From NCBI GenBank assembly GCA_038380435.1, contig JAWZYU010000025.1, positions 44,152,691-44,216,690 of the forward strand: a DNA stretch of 64,000 nt. Direction: 5' to 3'. The notes below the pieces were generated by a model. The model searched no databases and had not been told where the DNA came from. It worked only from the letters and a program-made list of their open reading frames with translations. Shown piece after piece: positions 11,350-23,476 of the stretch; the first letter of the stretch is position 1, and the number at the start of each line of letters is the position of its first letter. Source of the stretch: Ryuthela nishihirai (taxonomy: Eukaryota; Arthropoda; Arachnida; Araneae; Heptathelidae). Position numbers and translations under genes: made by a program.

Positions 11350-12505
11350 CCCCCCCCCCTTGAAGTAGGACCCCCTTGTCGAGGTGGGGGGGGGGGCTAC
11401 GGTGCCTCTGAGAAGTTGGGTTCGGATCGCTGGCTCTCTGGAGGTGGCCTGTTGAATATCTTGTTGCCCCTGGTGGAGGGGCCTGTTGAGGGCTTGCGGA
11501 CTGGTTCTAGGGGGGGGGGGGGGTCCAGTGGGCTTATTGACTTGTTCCCTGAGAAGCTAAGGGTTGCAACCGCGGTTGAGGGGCTGTACTTGAGGGTTCT
11601 GCGGACTGGGTGTGGCGCCTCGGTCCACTAGGCTCATCAATGCAGTCTCACTGATATTGTGGGTCGGAAGACTGTTCACTGGGGGGCTTCGGCCCACTCA
11701 CAATGGAGAGGACAAAGTTGAAGGCTCGCGACCGGGAGTAGCTAACCTGGTCGATGGGCTTATCAATGGAAAAGCCAAACTAAGAGTCTCCATGTGAGAT
11801 CTTTAGGCAGAACAAATAGCTTTTGAGGTGGAGGGGCTTAGGTGCCTCTGTGAAGTAGGGTGGACTGGTAATCCTTATGCATGCAGTTGTGCCGGCAACT
11901 TCCTGGAGATGACTAGAATGGGAGGGTCTGTTGGAAGGACTTGGTCAACCCGATTAGGCAGACATCTTGCATCTGCGAAGGGCTTGGTTGCGAGCCCCAA
12001 AGTGAGTGGAGCCCTGTTCGCTGGGAGCTGCGAGTCGGCTCTATGGAGAGGACGAAGTTGAGGGTCATGCTGAAAGGCCGGGCAGAACCGATTAGGCATG
12101 GCTTATTGACGGGACAGCCTGAGAGTCTCCGCTGCGGAAGACTCGAAAAAGTTAGGATTACCATCTAAAGTTTGGCAATCTATATTCTAAAATTACCATC
12201 AGATTTATGTTTGGCAGAAGAATTTGGTCGAAATTCAGTGAGTTATTTGGCTTTTTCCTAGGCATGGCAATGATCAAAATTCAAAATACCACTTACTGCA
12301 CTTCAATGATTATCTCAACAGACTTGTTTCTAACAGTAAGGTCTCTCTCTTCTATAGGTCTTCTCCTGCAGTAGGCAAGATCCACAGAAGGTATGATCCA
12401 TAGAAGGTTCTCTAGAAGTGGATGGTGGTTTCGTGGCAACTCCCTCAAGGTGTAGTGCTGTCCCAGTATAGCGGAACACCGGGATTGCCACACATTACTG
12501 GTTGG
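11350..12505. mobile_element. Unclassified 1,156-bp GC-rich insertion with 13-bp target duplication
   Basis: Copies of TTGTCAAACCGTG flank it (11337-11349 and 12506-12518), and removing it restores the reading frame of the host LINE. The left end starts with a run of C. It is far more G/C-rich than anything else in the window and contains long G runs (about 11388-11396 and 11511-11522). Two internal halves look like diverged copies: GGTGCCTCTG at 11401 and 11841, and GGAGAGGAC near 11705 and 12045, with matching sequence around each. On the minus strand a 66-codon frame (12293-12493) has no motif I recognise. The orientation and class of the element are unknown. The duplication length fits target-primed retroposition. 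Confidence 0.75.
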
Positions 12506-13104
12506 TTGTCAAACCGTGGCAGTCTTGTTTTTGCAGGAATCGCAAGGAGGAAGTTGTACTTGCTCTGCTCTGCTTAGGTCATTCATTTATAACTCATTCA
12601 TTTCTTCTCAAGGTGAATGACGAACCTAAGTGCAAGTTTTGTGACAACATTTTAAGCATTAAGCACATTTTAATCTCGTGTTCAGTTTTTAACTTTGAAC
12701 GTAGAATGTATTTTACCTTCCATAATTTTATGGCTGAGCCACTTACACTCAGCCATATTTTATATGATGATTCTCTTTTAACACCTGTTTTTGAATTTTT
12801 ACGCTTTACCGAATATTTTACTCGTTTATGAATTTTTACATTTTTTCCTCAATTTTTTACGTGTTTGTTTTTACATGGGTCCTATACACCCATTGTTATT
12901 GTTGACTTATATGCTTGTTGCTTCCATTTATTCTTTTTTATACTCCTCATTTTTGTGCCATGTTGTTTGTGTCTAATTTAACTTTGGTTGTGGGTTCCAT
13001 GTCTTTTACTCCTTTTTATCGTTTGTTTGGCGCAATATAGTCTTAGTTGCTGTTGCGCCAAAAAACCCCAAGCAACCAACCAACCAGTCTTCTTGAGACT
13101 GGTT

Positions 13105-16065
13105 GGCACACTGTTCATAACCCTATTCACTAATCTATACTCATGAATCATGTACCAAAAGGGTCAAATCAACAGCATAATCCAAACTCTTCCCCTTGCA
13201 GCGAATTTCTGCATACCACAATCAATAACCAAACTGAAGAGAAAAGGAGACAAATTGCATCCTTGTTGAACACCAGAAGCAATGCTAAATCAATTGCTAC
13301 ATTTACCAACTCTCGCACATGACTCTGTTATTATAGAGAGCTTTCATTATGTTAAATAACTTGTGTAGTATGCCACATGATCAACCACATATCATGATGA
13401 TCAACAGAGTCAAAAGCCATCTCAAAATCTACAAAGATAGTAACCACAGGTTTCTGAAATTCTACATATTCCTCAATCTTTTTTTCCTCAATCTTTTCTT
13501 CCTAAGTGAAAAAATCTGATCTACACATCTCTTACCATTTCTGAAACCACACTGCTCATCATGCAATTGTCGATCAACCAGATCGTTAATTCTGTTAGGC
13601 ATAACCATGCAAAGAACTTTACCTGAAACAGAAAGTAGGTTGATACCCATATAGTTATCACTAGATCTGCGATCACCTTTTTTAAAAATAGGGATAATAA
13701 TAGCTCTGATAAAATCCTTAGAAACAGTGCCTTTATCATAAAAGATATTTAAAATTTTAGTCAGCCACTTGATAGCAGAAACATTCCCAGCTCTAAGCAT
13801 TTCAGTAGTAATTTCATTTATGTAGTTTAAATTTAGAAGTAACCCAAATAACTTCAGACTGTGATACAGAGTCAATTAAAGCCAGTAATGCTTCTATCAT
13901 CATTACAAACAGTGGGAGTAGAACTAACCACATTGTTTAGAATATCATCAGAATCCTCACCTTCTATTATAACCTTACCATGTTTATCTTTCAATCCATG
14001 TATACTTGCCAATTTCTTTGCACACAAAACATTAATTATCTAGTACAGCTCTCTGTTGTGCTGTCTAGCTGCTGCTTCTGCTTTGTCAGCCAGGCTATCA
14101 AGCCATAGATTCTTATCAGCTGTTAACTGATCCTTTACACATTTATTAAGCTCTAACACTTTATTTGGGCTAGTAGGGTGTCCATTAAGGATCTTCCTAG
14201 AATTCTTTCATCCAAAAATAAGCCCTAGCTCCTTATCATATATAAACAGTTTTGGCTCCTCTGCCCCTTTTTACCCAAAAGAGTATAATAAATAAATATA
14301 AATACCCCCTCAAGCAGCTGCTTGCCACAGAGGTCTGACAGGAGCCTGTCAGTTTATATGCCAAAGTAGAAGATCTGAGAGGATGGCAGGACCTCAGCAG
14401 AAAAATGACACATACAATCATGCCTTACCCGGGGCTTGAACCTAAGTCCCTTAGATCAGTAACCAAGCGCGCAAACCACTCGGCCAACTGTTGGTTACAA
14501 AAAAAATCCTGTTTAAACTGATCCCATTCTTTCTCAACTTCAGCAGCTAAGCAAACCATGATTGTCATAATGACCATGGTATTCTCTGGCTATATATGGA
14601 TGTTTTAGAGCTTTAATGTTAAAAGTAATTATCTTTACCTTAGCACAATATTTCTTAAGCTTTAGTTACAAGACAGTTTTGATCAGGTAATAGTCAGATT
14701 CAATTTCAGCTCCCCTTTATGACCTGGTGGTATTCCTAACAGAACTAAGCCATTTGCTGTTAATTAAAATATAATCTATTATATTCCTGTGCAAGCCATC
14801 AGGTGAAGCCCATGTATTTATAAATGTTCCAATGTTTGTAGTATGTGTTGTTTATTCCCAAACCATGAAGTTTACTTAATAATTGGTGACCTTCCCCATT
14901 GCAACTACCGATGCCAAAGGGACTTAACACCCCTGCCCTAAGGTCAGAGTCAGTACCATCTTTGGCATTTAAGTCATTTAGAACAAGGGTAATATCTCCT
15001 TTCTTGACAGAATTCAAAATATCTTGAAGTTGATTGTAAATCCTACTTTCTGATTCTCATCATATCCTCAGTGGGGCATAACAGTAAATAACATTCAAGT
15101 TTTTAATTTTTGTTTTAAATTTAGCTGTAAGAAACTTTTCCTTAACGCTGTCATATCCTAGAAGATCACTTGTGACACAGAAGTCTACTGAGAAGCAAAC
15201 CTATGCCTTGGAGATGCTTTCCATCTTCCCTCCCTAAAAAGAGAAATTTGCAATTATTTTTAAATATCTGACCTTTATTTGTTCATTTGGTCTCTTTAAA
15301 GCCAAGAATATATAGGTTATAACCACGGAATTCTTACATGAGGGCATCAGGAGAATAATCTCTGTGCAAACTCCCACATTCCAACAACCTGTAGAGAGAA
15401 AATGGTTAGTGGGATGTTTAAGTGAACTATGTTTATTGAAAGAGGACGTGCTGATAATATCAAACAGTCCCCTAATCGCAGGTATGGGGCAAAGACCTGT
15501 GTCTTTGTACTCCTAAAGACTGAAGCCATCTATACTGGTAGGACTTCATTTAATGTAGGTTTCAGGATGCCAATAGAAGCCATGTTTGGGGATACCCATG
15601 AAAACCTGTGATGGTCCCTGATCAGGATTATCCACCAGCTGATAAAACATATCCTGGAAATCTATTCATTTGGGGCTGTCAACCCACAAACAAACAGAAA
15701 ATGCAGCAGAACATTTTCCCTCAACAGAAGCCCACCAGTGGAGCAAATTCAAGATCCATAATCAGGCTCAGAGCCATTATCCTATTGACGTTGGTATATA
15801 TGGTCAGCACCAGGACTCTGTGTGGTTGAACACTCCTCAGCAGAATAAAAAAAGAAAACTAGTCATAGTAGTCCAAATTAGTGGGCCATATTGATCTGGC
15901 AGCCTTCCCCTTCCACAGGAGAGTATCTGTTTTGAAAGATACTAATGGTCTGCACTACAAGAAAGTGAGATTGGACTTTAGGTGCTAGGCATGAATGATT
16001 CTGTTCATCATCACAGTGGGTGGTGAATAGCTCTCCTTTCAGTGAATGCTTAGCTACCATTTACA
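13105..16065 (-). mobile_element. Family A LINE, long decayed copy 3
   Basis: The copy spans the RT region through endonuclease to the 5' untranslated region, with deletions, including much of the 3' tail. The RT part (13462-13875) has EITTEMLRAGNVSA, PIFKKGDRRSSDNY and DEQCGFRNGKRCVDQIF. The endonuclease part (14799-15017) has DITLVLNDLNAKDG, where other copies read GDFNAKVG, so the catalytic region is damaged. The 5' untranslated part, about 15430-16065, matches the + strand sequences at 30950-31560 and 37812-38800. SINE-1 is inserted at 14286-14486. The 3' end is cut at the junction with the I-like LINE, where another short hairpin lies (about 13079-13106). Confidence 0.85.
14286..14486 (-). 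mobile_element. SINE-1 (tRNA-derived), near-complete copy
   Basis: Read on the minus strand it has a tRNA-like head (GGCCNNNTGGTT box A, GGTTCAAGCCC box B), a body with TCTGCTGAGGTCCTGCCATC and GACAGGCTCCTGTCAGACC, then GCAGCTGCTTGAGGGGGTAT and an AT-rich TATTTA tail. The same unit recurs at 22405-22612, 41843-41957 and 46151-46263. The head resembles a class II tRNA (Leu or Ser). It is inserted in family A copy 3. No clear target duplication remains. Confidence 0.85.
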
Positions 16066-16731
16066 GACTAAATCTTTGTCTAAAATGACCTTTCCAGACC
16101 TTTGTGTCACTTATCTTTCTCCACTTCATGGGTTATTTTAATGAAAAACACATTTTCTTCTGGTTTCTCACTGAAGAAAATACATAGTGATAAATAATTT
16201 TGTACTGACTTTTTTTTTTATATGTCAGTTATTTAAATATATAACAAAAGTATTTTATATCCAAAATGTTAAGAAACTCAAAGTTTTCTTATCATGATAG
16301 TGTGGAGTGTATCATATGGTGACACTATATCACCTATAATGTCTATCCAATGCCAAATTTCCATCTTGGTTGACTTGTAGAGGGTGGCCAATTTTGTTGC
16401 CCCTGAGAAATCCTGATTCAGTGCCATCACACTGTACTTCTTTCGTTGGGGTTTCAGTAGAAAAACATTATTATCTTGAAAAAATTAATAATTTACAGTA
16501 TTAGAAAAAAGGATCACTGAAACTGTTGCAAGTGTTTACACCAGATAAGTGTGGTGCAAAACTTGCAACAGCTTCAGTGCAATGGTGCCCATGTTAAAGT
16601 ATGTGGAGCACAAAAAATATTTCAGAGTTGTAACATTTTACACATACAATTACTTTTGCTACTTAATTATTTAATAAAATATAGCATTTTAAAATATGGG
16701 TATTCTTTTATAATGACTCTGTATATTAAGT
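16066..16731. other. Unassigned sequence with an imperfect hairpin
   Basis: No gene was found. An imperfect fold-back occupies 16515-16579, with arms of 28-29 nt containing CTGTTGCAAG and its complement and an 8-base loop. Confidence 0.5.
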
Positions 16732-17172
16732 TTACTTACCTGTAGGAGACGTTCCCCTATTGCCATTGCAACTACCAATACCAAAGGGACCTATCACCCC
16801 TCCCCAAAGGTGAGAGTCAGTACCAACTTTAGCATTAAAGTCGCCTAGAACAATTGTAATATCTCCTTTCTTGATGGAATTTGAAATATTCTGAAGTTGT
16901 CCATAAAACCTATCTTTCTTGTCCTCGCTAGAGTCCTCAGTGGAGGCATAACAACAGATAACATTTAAGTCTTTGATCCCAGTTTTAAATTTAGCTGTAA
17001 GAAACCTTTCATTAATGCCATTGTATTCTAGAAGAGCATCATTAGCATTACTGCTAAGAATCAAACTTATAGCTTGAAGATACTTTCCATTCTCCCTCCC
17101 TGAAAAGAGAAATTTAAGATTATTTTTAAGCAGCTGAGCTTTTATCTGACTGTCTGGGCATTTACAAGGTTA
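16732..17172 (-). mobile_element. Family A LINE, endonuclease fragment (copy 4)
   Basis: A minus-strand frame of 110 residues (16732-17064) carries the middle of the endonuclease, including DITIVLGDFNAKVGTDSHLWGG with the catalytic Asp and Asn intact. It starts abruptly at the sequence that resembles a splice donor in other copies and ends near a TGGTCTCTTGCAAGC-type stretch. Neither RT nor the 3' end is present. Confidence 0.85.
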
Positions 17173-17693
17173 GAATATCTACTATAAAAATAGCTCTCTC
17201 CCTCAGTGTGAAACCAATCCAGGTGCCAGATCATCAAAGAAAATTATCAAATGACTATGTCAAAATGTATTTTACTAAATTATCAGAATATTAGTGTTCA
17301 TTGAATGGCAACCTCACCATCACAGTAAACATTTCATACATTACCTTTTAATGGCTATAATCAAGTGAATTATAATATTGTGAAATATTTTCTGGAATTG
17401 CTGCATTTTTAAAGAAATTGTTTTGTGTTCAATTCTAAACCCTATATCCTCTTATGGATGAAAGATTAACTTTTGATAATGTTTTGTGTAACATTCAAAT
17501 TTTTAAAACATGGTACTGATGATTTTTCAACTTAAATGCATCAACCAAAAGAGTGAATTATAATTTTATACAGAAAAGTGTGCAGTGAAATATTTGCTAG
17601 AATAGCTGCATCCTATATAATAATATTCTATTTCTGTCAGTGTGCAATGGAGTCTGGTTATGAGAGGAGAAAGGAAATTATCAGTTGACTGTA
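17173..17693. other. Unassigned AT-rich sequence
   Basis: No open frame or repeat recognised. Confidence 0.4.
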
Positions 17694-18690
17694 CAAGGTG
17701 CAATCCAAAAGTTCTCAGACTGTATGGATAAAAAATATAGGCTCCTTTGAGTTTTAATTACTGTTACCCCTTCAAAGTAGTCCCCTTGGGAGCTAGTACA
17801 ATGGCCCCAATGCTTTTTCCCACTGATGAAAACATCTGAAACTTCTGTTTTCAGGTATTGTTCTTTTCATTCTGTCTGAATTTCTTTGACACAGTCAAGT
17901 TGCTGACCTTTGAGGTGGAACTTAATCTTGAACAGGAAGAAGTTGCAGGGGGCAAGTTCTGATGAGTAGGGGTAAGTGGGGGACCACCATCATGTTACTT
18001 TTGGCTAAAAACAGACATAGTGGTGTGAGCTGGCACATTGTCACCTTGTCCTGTGCATGACATTTTTCAGGATGTTTCAGCCTCACATTCTCCCTCAAAC
18101 ACTTTAGGACCTCGATGTAATACTGTTGATTTGCTGTCTGGCATGTAAGAACAACTTCCTTGTGCACCATTTCCTCCACATGAAAGAAACAAATCAGCAT
18201 GCTCTTCACCTGCCTTGCTTTCTTTGGTCGCAGTAAAGGACTCTTTCATTAGGATAACTGCTGCTTTGTTTCTGGGTCATAAACCCAGCTTTCATCACCA
18301 TTATCACTTTAGAAAGGAATTTTAGGCCTTTTTGACTTGTTCTTGAAGACTCCTACACATAGTGAACCGATATTGTCTTTGGTCCTGAGTCAGTAGTCTA
18401 GGCATGAATTCCTCTGTTGGCATAATCTGTTCCTTGGTCCAACAATTCCACAAATGTCATTAATTTTTCAACAATGGTTCTTGTGGATGGCTTGATGTAC
18501 CTTCTCCTCATTCTTGTCTGTTTGACTTCTTGAGGACTAATCAGAACTTTTTGAAAACATTTGCCTACGTACAAAAGAACCACTCAAAAGTGTTGGTTTG
18601 GCATTGTCATTGGACGCTTGTTTGAGCATTTCAAGAATCTCTGAAGCAATTTTCCCAAGTTTGTAAAAATGATGCAAATGCACTGTTTTT
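17694..18690 (-). mobile_element. Mariner-like transposon remnant
   Basis: The minus strand encodes a broken transposase of the mariner type. A degraded DESW-like site at about 18290 (the family's GDESWVYxYDPETKxQS, in a shifted frame) is followed by a frame at 17922-18209 with MLICFFHVEEMVHKEVV and NQQYYIEVLKCLREN, both characteristic of the region between the two catalytic Asp residues. Several frameshifts follow, then a SxLAPCNFFLF-like end near 17940. The left end begins TGCAATCCAAAAGTTCTCAG, a plausible terminal repeat. No matching right end is visible, and the N-terminal DNA-binding part is reduced to fragments (18398-18583). Confidence 0.7.
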
Positions 18691-19255
18691 TTTAATAATA
18701 ATTATTTTATTTATGCCGTAATATGGTTATATACATTAGATTACCCCACTAAGCCTTATAGCTTGTCAGCAGGATTCCTTTCAATCACATGACAGGTTAA
18801 TTAAAAAATTACATGTTTAATGGAAAATAAACACATAATTAAAAACAGAAAATAAAATAGCAACAACAAAAGAAAAATATGAATTAAAAACAAACATGAA
18901 AAATTAAACACATTTATAAAATTAACCTATAAAATTACACATTATAAACATGCATTGCACAAAAATATCACTTATTGTTCAAGTCAATCATTTCACACTA
19001 ATATTGCAGTTGCTTAAAATAAACCAGATACAGGATGTGACCTTTTATATCCTATTTTTAAACATTACTTTTCAAATATTTACATTAATAACCATTTTGG
19101 AACTTTAGTTTTAATTTCTGAATAAGTGCTCAGGCATAAAAGAACTCTCGATAGAGAATTGAAAATTTTAGGTATTTGATAATATATCCAGGCTTTACCA
19201 TAATTATTGTGAATTCTTTCATATTTTCCATTGGCACAAACACCCTGAAATTCTA
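18691..19255 (-). mobile_element. Jockey/CR1-like LINE 3' end
   Basis: On the minus strand, from about 19255, a short frame reads NGKYERIHNNYGKAWIYYQI, then IFNSL and, after further changes, K-x-KVPKWLL. This is the usual C-terminal ending of Jockey/CR1-type LINEs (NYGxRxxxYxxPxxxNSLP, then FKxxLKxWLL). An AT-rich 3' region follows, ending near 18691 in ATAAATAAAATAATTATT. RT is absent. The family call is an inference from this short ending. Confidence 0.5.
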
Positions 19256-19654
19256 TTAAAGAAGACTAGTTCCAACTGCCAATATGAACTTGCCAGACTG
19301 CTTAACAAAGGAGTAGGCTTGCGATACCTAGTGACAGAAGTCAGCACTAAGCCTGGATTGTGCTACATGCATTTAATTCAGGAACTCTTGAATTGCATGT
19401 AAGTCGAAATGTATTTTACTTGATTATCAGATTAGTTTTTATTTAAGGGCAATGTTTGACTTCCTGTGGTTCCACAGGTTCATGACTGATTAGTCCCCAG
19501 TTTGGTGTGGTAGCCCCACTTGGGTCTTCCCATATAGGGTTTAGATATGAGGTTCCTAGTTGCAGTGAGTTGGGATTGAACCTGCTGCAAGTGTTTAAAA
19601 TCTTAGGGGACAGTGCCTTCCCCTACCTTATGAATGCATCTGCATTGAGATCCT
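19256..19654. other. Unassigned, probably repetitive sequence
   Basis: No coding potential seen. The position suggests a further 5' part of a family A-like element, but I could not align it. Confidence 0.35.
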
Positions 19655-19995
19655 ATGAAGTTGACTGTTCATGAGCAGCAGTAAAGAAAGGAAAAATATC
19701 CACAGAAATCCAAATCACTAGATCAAATTGATATGGCAGCCACCCTGCCTATCTGTTCCCTTTCAAGGGGGAGAGTATCTTGAAAAGTACTAGCAGCTTG
19801 CACCATGAGAAGATGGGACTTCAATTGAGATTGGTATGAATCTATGATTAGGGCCATTGAACTGTTGCTGATATGCATGCCCAGTTCTGTGCATCATCAC
19901 AGTGGAATAGTGCACAGTGTGCACTATTCCATTGTGATGATACACATGAATTACCCTTCCCCAGGAGAACTGATTTCCATATAAACATCCTTATT
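19655..19995 (-). mobile_element. Family A LINE 5' untranslated fragment with palindrome
   Basis: The minus strand matches the 5' untranslated region of copies at 15880-16065 and 37812-37990, sharing the order GATCAAATTGATATGGCAGCC, then GGGAGAGTATCTT, then CATGAGAAGATGGGACTT. Near its 5' limit lies a palindrome (19894-19940) with arms of about 22 bp and a 3-base loop. No protein-coding part is attached. Confidence 0.6.
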
Positions 19996-20206
19996 GCTTC
20001 TGTATCCAAAAAACCTCATTTTCAGGAACTGATATAAAATCAAAGTGTTTTCACAGGAAAACAAAGAAATAATGAAAAGTTAACCTGTAACCTAATGCAA
20101 TGTTGAATAAAGTATCTGCAGCAACTTGTAAGCTAGCCATCCAATGTAGCATAACTCTGAAAGATCAATAATAATCTATCAATAGATTAGTCAACTAAAA
20201 GACTGA
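19996..20206. other. Unassigned spacer
   Basis: Nothing recognised. Confidence 0.35.
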
Positions 20207-21808
20207 TCATCATCATCAACATCCTCAAGCATTCATGACCTATGGAGGTCCAACCAGACCATGCAGTTTAGTTCTCCAAGCATATCTGTCCTGAGCTACA
20301 TCTGCTGCATCTGGCCACTGCACACCAATTCTAACAAGATCCTGTTTGACATTGTCTGCCCACTGTATCCTAGGTCTCTCCCCTCTTTCTGAGGCCTTTA
20401 GGCATACTGTTCATAACCCTATTCACTAATCTATAATTATCCATATGAGCAACATGGCCAAACCAAACGGAGTCTCTCTCTGCACAATATGCTGCTTAAA
20501 GGAGGTTGCAGACTCCTTTGCCTAACCTCATCATTGGTTACAAAGTTAACCACCTAATGCCCAAGATAATGCGTAAGCATCTAGAATCAAAAGCATCTAG
20601 TTTCCTATTATCTTGTTTACAAAGTGTCCAAGTTTCACTACTATAACTAACATTAGAAAGAACCAAACTATTATACAGTCTAATTTTAGTCTTTAGGTGT
20701 ATAAACCCATTTCTCCACTCTCTCCAGTGTTTCTTAAAAGTCCCAGCATCAATCCCTATTTATCTATTAATCTCGTGCCGCACATCACCAGTATCTGTTA
20801 CATAGCTCCCAAGATTAAACTGAGATACTTGCTCGAGGGTGCCACCATTCAGATTTACTGAATCATAGCCTGCCTGACCAATTTTCATCACTTTAGTTTT
20901 CTCTCTGTTTATCATCAAACCTACTCTACTACAGTCTCATCAACATCTCAAATGAAAGAGTTCATCTCATCAACATCATTTGCAAAAAGGGTTAAATCAT
21001 CAGCATAATCTAAATCAGAAGTTTTAGTATCTCCAGACTATTTAAGGCCGAAATCTCTCTCTTACAGTGAATTTCTCATAACATAATCAATAGCCAAACT
21101 AAAGAGAAAGGAGACAAAATGCACCCTTGTTGAACACCAGAAGTAATGCTAAACCAATTGCTACAAGCCTTACCAAATCTCACACACGACTCAGTGTTAT
21201 TAAAGAGAGCTTTCATTATGTTAACTAACTTGTCAGGTATACCGTATGATCTCACAAACAACCACAAATTATGACGATCAACAGAGTCGAAAGCCTTTTT
21301 GAAATCAACAAAGCTAGCAACCAAAGGTTTCTGAAACTCTAAACATTTCTCAAGAATCTCCCTAAGTGAAAATATCTGATCCACACATCCCCTACCACTT
21401 CTGAATCCACATTGCTCATCATGCAATTGCCTGTCAACTAGATTCTTAATCCTATTCAAGTCAGTTACCTATTAAGCACAATCATGCAAAGAACTTTACC
21501 TAAAACAGAAAGTAGGCTGATATCTCTATAGTTATCACAAGAACTGCAATCTCCTTTTTTTAAAAATGTGGATAATAATAGCTCTGGTAAAATCCTTAAG
21601 AACCTTTATCCTAAAAGATATTAAAAATTTCAGCCATCCATGTGGTAACCGAAACATTCCCAGTTTTAAGCATTTCCATAGTAATTTCATCTACCCCTTG
21701 GATTTATTAAGTTTAAGTTTAGAAATAGCCAATATAACTTCAGATTGTGTTATAGGGCCAACATTAAAGCCACCAATGCATCTATCATCATTACAAACAA
21801 TGGGAGTA
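20207..21808 (-). mobile_element. Family A LINE, 5'-truncated copy 5
   Basis: A CATCATCATCAACATCC tail (complement of the GATGAT 3' end) at 20207 is followed by the family C-terminal tail, RT and linker, ending in the linker at about 21808. The best frame (21076-21459, 127 residues) holds DEQCGFRSGRGCVDQIF, ASFVDFKKAFDSVDRH with the catalytic Asp of motif A, and TSGVQQGCILSPF (motif B). The YADD motif region is in another frame (NYDDL-like near 21000). A small insertion at about 21455 and several frameshifts inactivate it. It ends abruptly at 21808, about 1.5 kb upstream of the first visible NAA50 exon. Confidence 0.85.
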
Positions 21809-23336
21809 TGAAATAAATACAGAAATGAAAATGAAGGATTTTAATTATGAAAGTATAAATACTAACAATGCATGGTGACAGTATTCAATTGTGTGGAGAA
21901 TGCTGTAAACAATCCACTATGTAGGCACTTGGCTGCATATTTCAGTTATGAACTAGGTCATGGCACCTGCTCTGCTGCGACATAGTTTACGCTTGAGGCA
22001 GTCATCAACAAGCTCTGGCTTTGCTCTAGCTGAGAAAGCTCTCTCTTCTTAGTTATAATTTCAATTTGAGGAGTTAGAATGACGACACATAGAATGCTGG
22101 GATAAATTATATAATTGATAAAAATAATTCTTTGAATACTGAAATAGGTTTGGCAGAAGGAGTGTAAAACGGGAAAAAAGTTAAGAGATACTTACTAATT
22201 ACTTCCAAAATCTTTTTTAAAAATATTTTTTGTTGATTTCAGGAGATTTTCAAAACTGTTAAGGAAAAATTTGCTGATAATAGTTCAAATCAAAGTTTTG
22301 AGATTAAATCAGATAGGTGCTGTGCTACAGAATAATGTTAACAGACAAATTGGCAATACCGCATAGTGCTTCTAAGAAATGGTGTGTAGATGGCTTTAAC
22401 AAATTATAAATAAAATAAATAAATACCCCCTCAAGCAGCTGCTTGCCACAGAGGTCTGACAGGAGCCTGTCGGTTTATATGCCAGAGTAGAAGGTCTGAG
22501 AGGATGGCAGGACCTCAGCAGAAAAACAACACAAACATCCATGCCTTACCCGGGGCTCGAACCCAGGTCCCTTAGATCAGTAGCCAAGCGTGCTAACCAC
22601 TCGGCCATGGGACGGCTATTGTAGTTTAATAAAATATGCATCAAATGAAAAAAGAAAATGTAAAAAAATTATTGAAAGATAGATGTACTTCATAATTGCT
22701 TCCAAAATCTTTTAATTTTAAATTTTTTTGTTAATTTGAAATATTTTTAATAATTTTTCATGCTTGAATTATGTATTTTTATAAGATATATGTAAGAAAA
22801 TTTTCAAATGTCTTGGGCCTAACATTTCTGATTCTTTCAACGTCTATATTAATTGGGGGACCCTGGAGTAACTTGAATAAGGAATTTTGAAGATCATTGG
22901 ACTCCTAGAAGGATTAAACAAAGTGTATTTAACTCTCCAATTGCCTCCATATTGTAATCATTTATTACTATAGTAAAGTTACATTGAACCTCCAAATATG
23001 AGCATGTTTTGATTGGTCCTTCTTGGTGGTCTGATTTTTATGAACAACAGTGTGGAAAAAACGAGTTTCATCAATGAGTTTTTCATAAGTGTTTCTTGAA
23101 TTTCTATATCAGCAGGTAATATGTGTATTTACTATTGATTGATGTGTTTGTATATATATATATAATGTTTTTTCTTTTTTATTAATACCTTTAATTTGAC
23201 CAACTTTTCAAAGATCATATAAAATATGAATAAGTTGAAAGTTCCTATTTTTCATTTTAGTATTCAAATTAATAACTGTTTAAGGAATTAGCCATATACA
23301 ATAGTATTATATTTAAAGTTTTCTTATAATTTGCAG
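21809..23336. other. Intron or upstream sequence of NAA50
   Basis: AT-rich. It holds SINE-1 at 22405-22612 and a segment at about 22190-22320 that is similar to the reverse complement of about 41420-41560. A related stretch recurs at 22680-22750. A (TA)n run lies near 23150. No first NAA50 exon was identified here. Confidence 0.5.
22405..22612 (-). mobile_element. SINE-1 (tRNA-derived), well-preserved copy
   Basis: On the minus strand it has the tRNA-like head with box A GGCCGAGTGGTTAGCACGC and box B GGTTCGAGCCCCGGG, the SINE-1 body, and an AATAAATAAAATAAATAAAT tail (as seen on +). This is the cleanest copy and defines the unit of about 205 bp. Confidence 0.9.
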
Positions 23337-23476
23337 AGGCGGCAGGATTGAACTAGGAGATGTGACACCACATAATATTAGGCAGTTGAAGAGATTGAAT
23401 CAGGTTGTGTTTCCTGTAAGTTATAATGACAAGTTTTACAAAGATGTATTAGAAGCAGGGGAACTAGCTAAACTAG
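23337..23476 (+). CDS. NAA50: N-alpha-acetyltransferase 50, first visible coding exon
   Basis: NAA50 is the catalytic N-terminal acetyltransferase that rides on the NatA complex. It transfers acetyl from acetyl-CoA to N-terminal Met followed by a hydrophobic residue and is needed for sister-chromatid cohesion. This exon encodes about 46 residues starting GGRIELGDVTPHNIRQLK and covering FPVSYND, the substrate-binding Phe-Pro-Val and Tyr region, and KDVLEAGELAKL. The acceptor is TTTGCAG before 23337 and the donor is GTAAGT at 23477. The first base completes a codon, consistent with an upstream exon ending ATG AA, so the family N terminus Met-Lys precedes. It ends in phase 1 and continues in the exon at 36121. 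The assembled protein is about 173 residues, against 169 for the human enzyme. Confidence 0.95.

Larger units (their letters stand above)
10301..13090 (+). mobile_element. I-like LINE (RNase H type), 5'-truncated, with a nested insertion
   Basis: This is the C-terminal third of a LINE of the I/Nimb type. In order there is a post-RT segment (QSLYVETDEPSLSV, then QYAAKLQSLPGHP, 10330-10557), an RNase H domain with FTDGSKSGTSVG and the ELHA motif (10657-10956), the RNase H tail WVPDHVGIRGNDLAD (11020-11160), then a C-terminal zinc-binding region with C-x2-C and H-x4-C (CKFCD, HILISC; 12502-12831). It ends with a GCGCCAAAAAACCCC-type 3' end and an AACC-repeat tail at about 13090. A stop at about 10955 and frame breaks make it inactive. 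The frame resumes exactly across the 1,156-bp insertion at 11350-12505. Confidence 0.85.

Noticed and set aside
11347..12168. Overlapping open frames on both strands in the G-rich block
   Set aside because: They arise from the low-stop G/C-rich sequence inside the 1,156-bp insertion and have no family resemblance or conserved composition.
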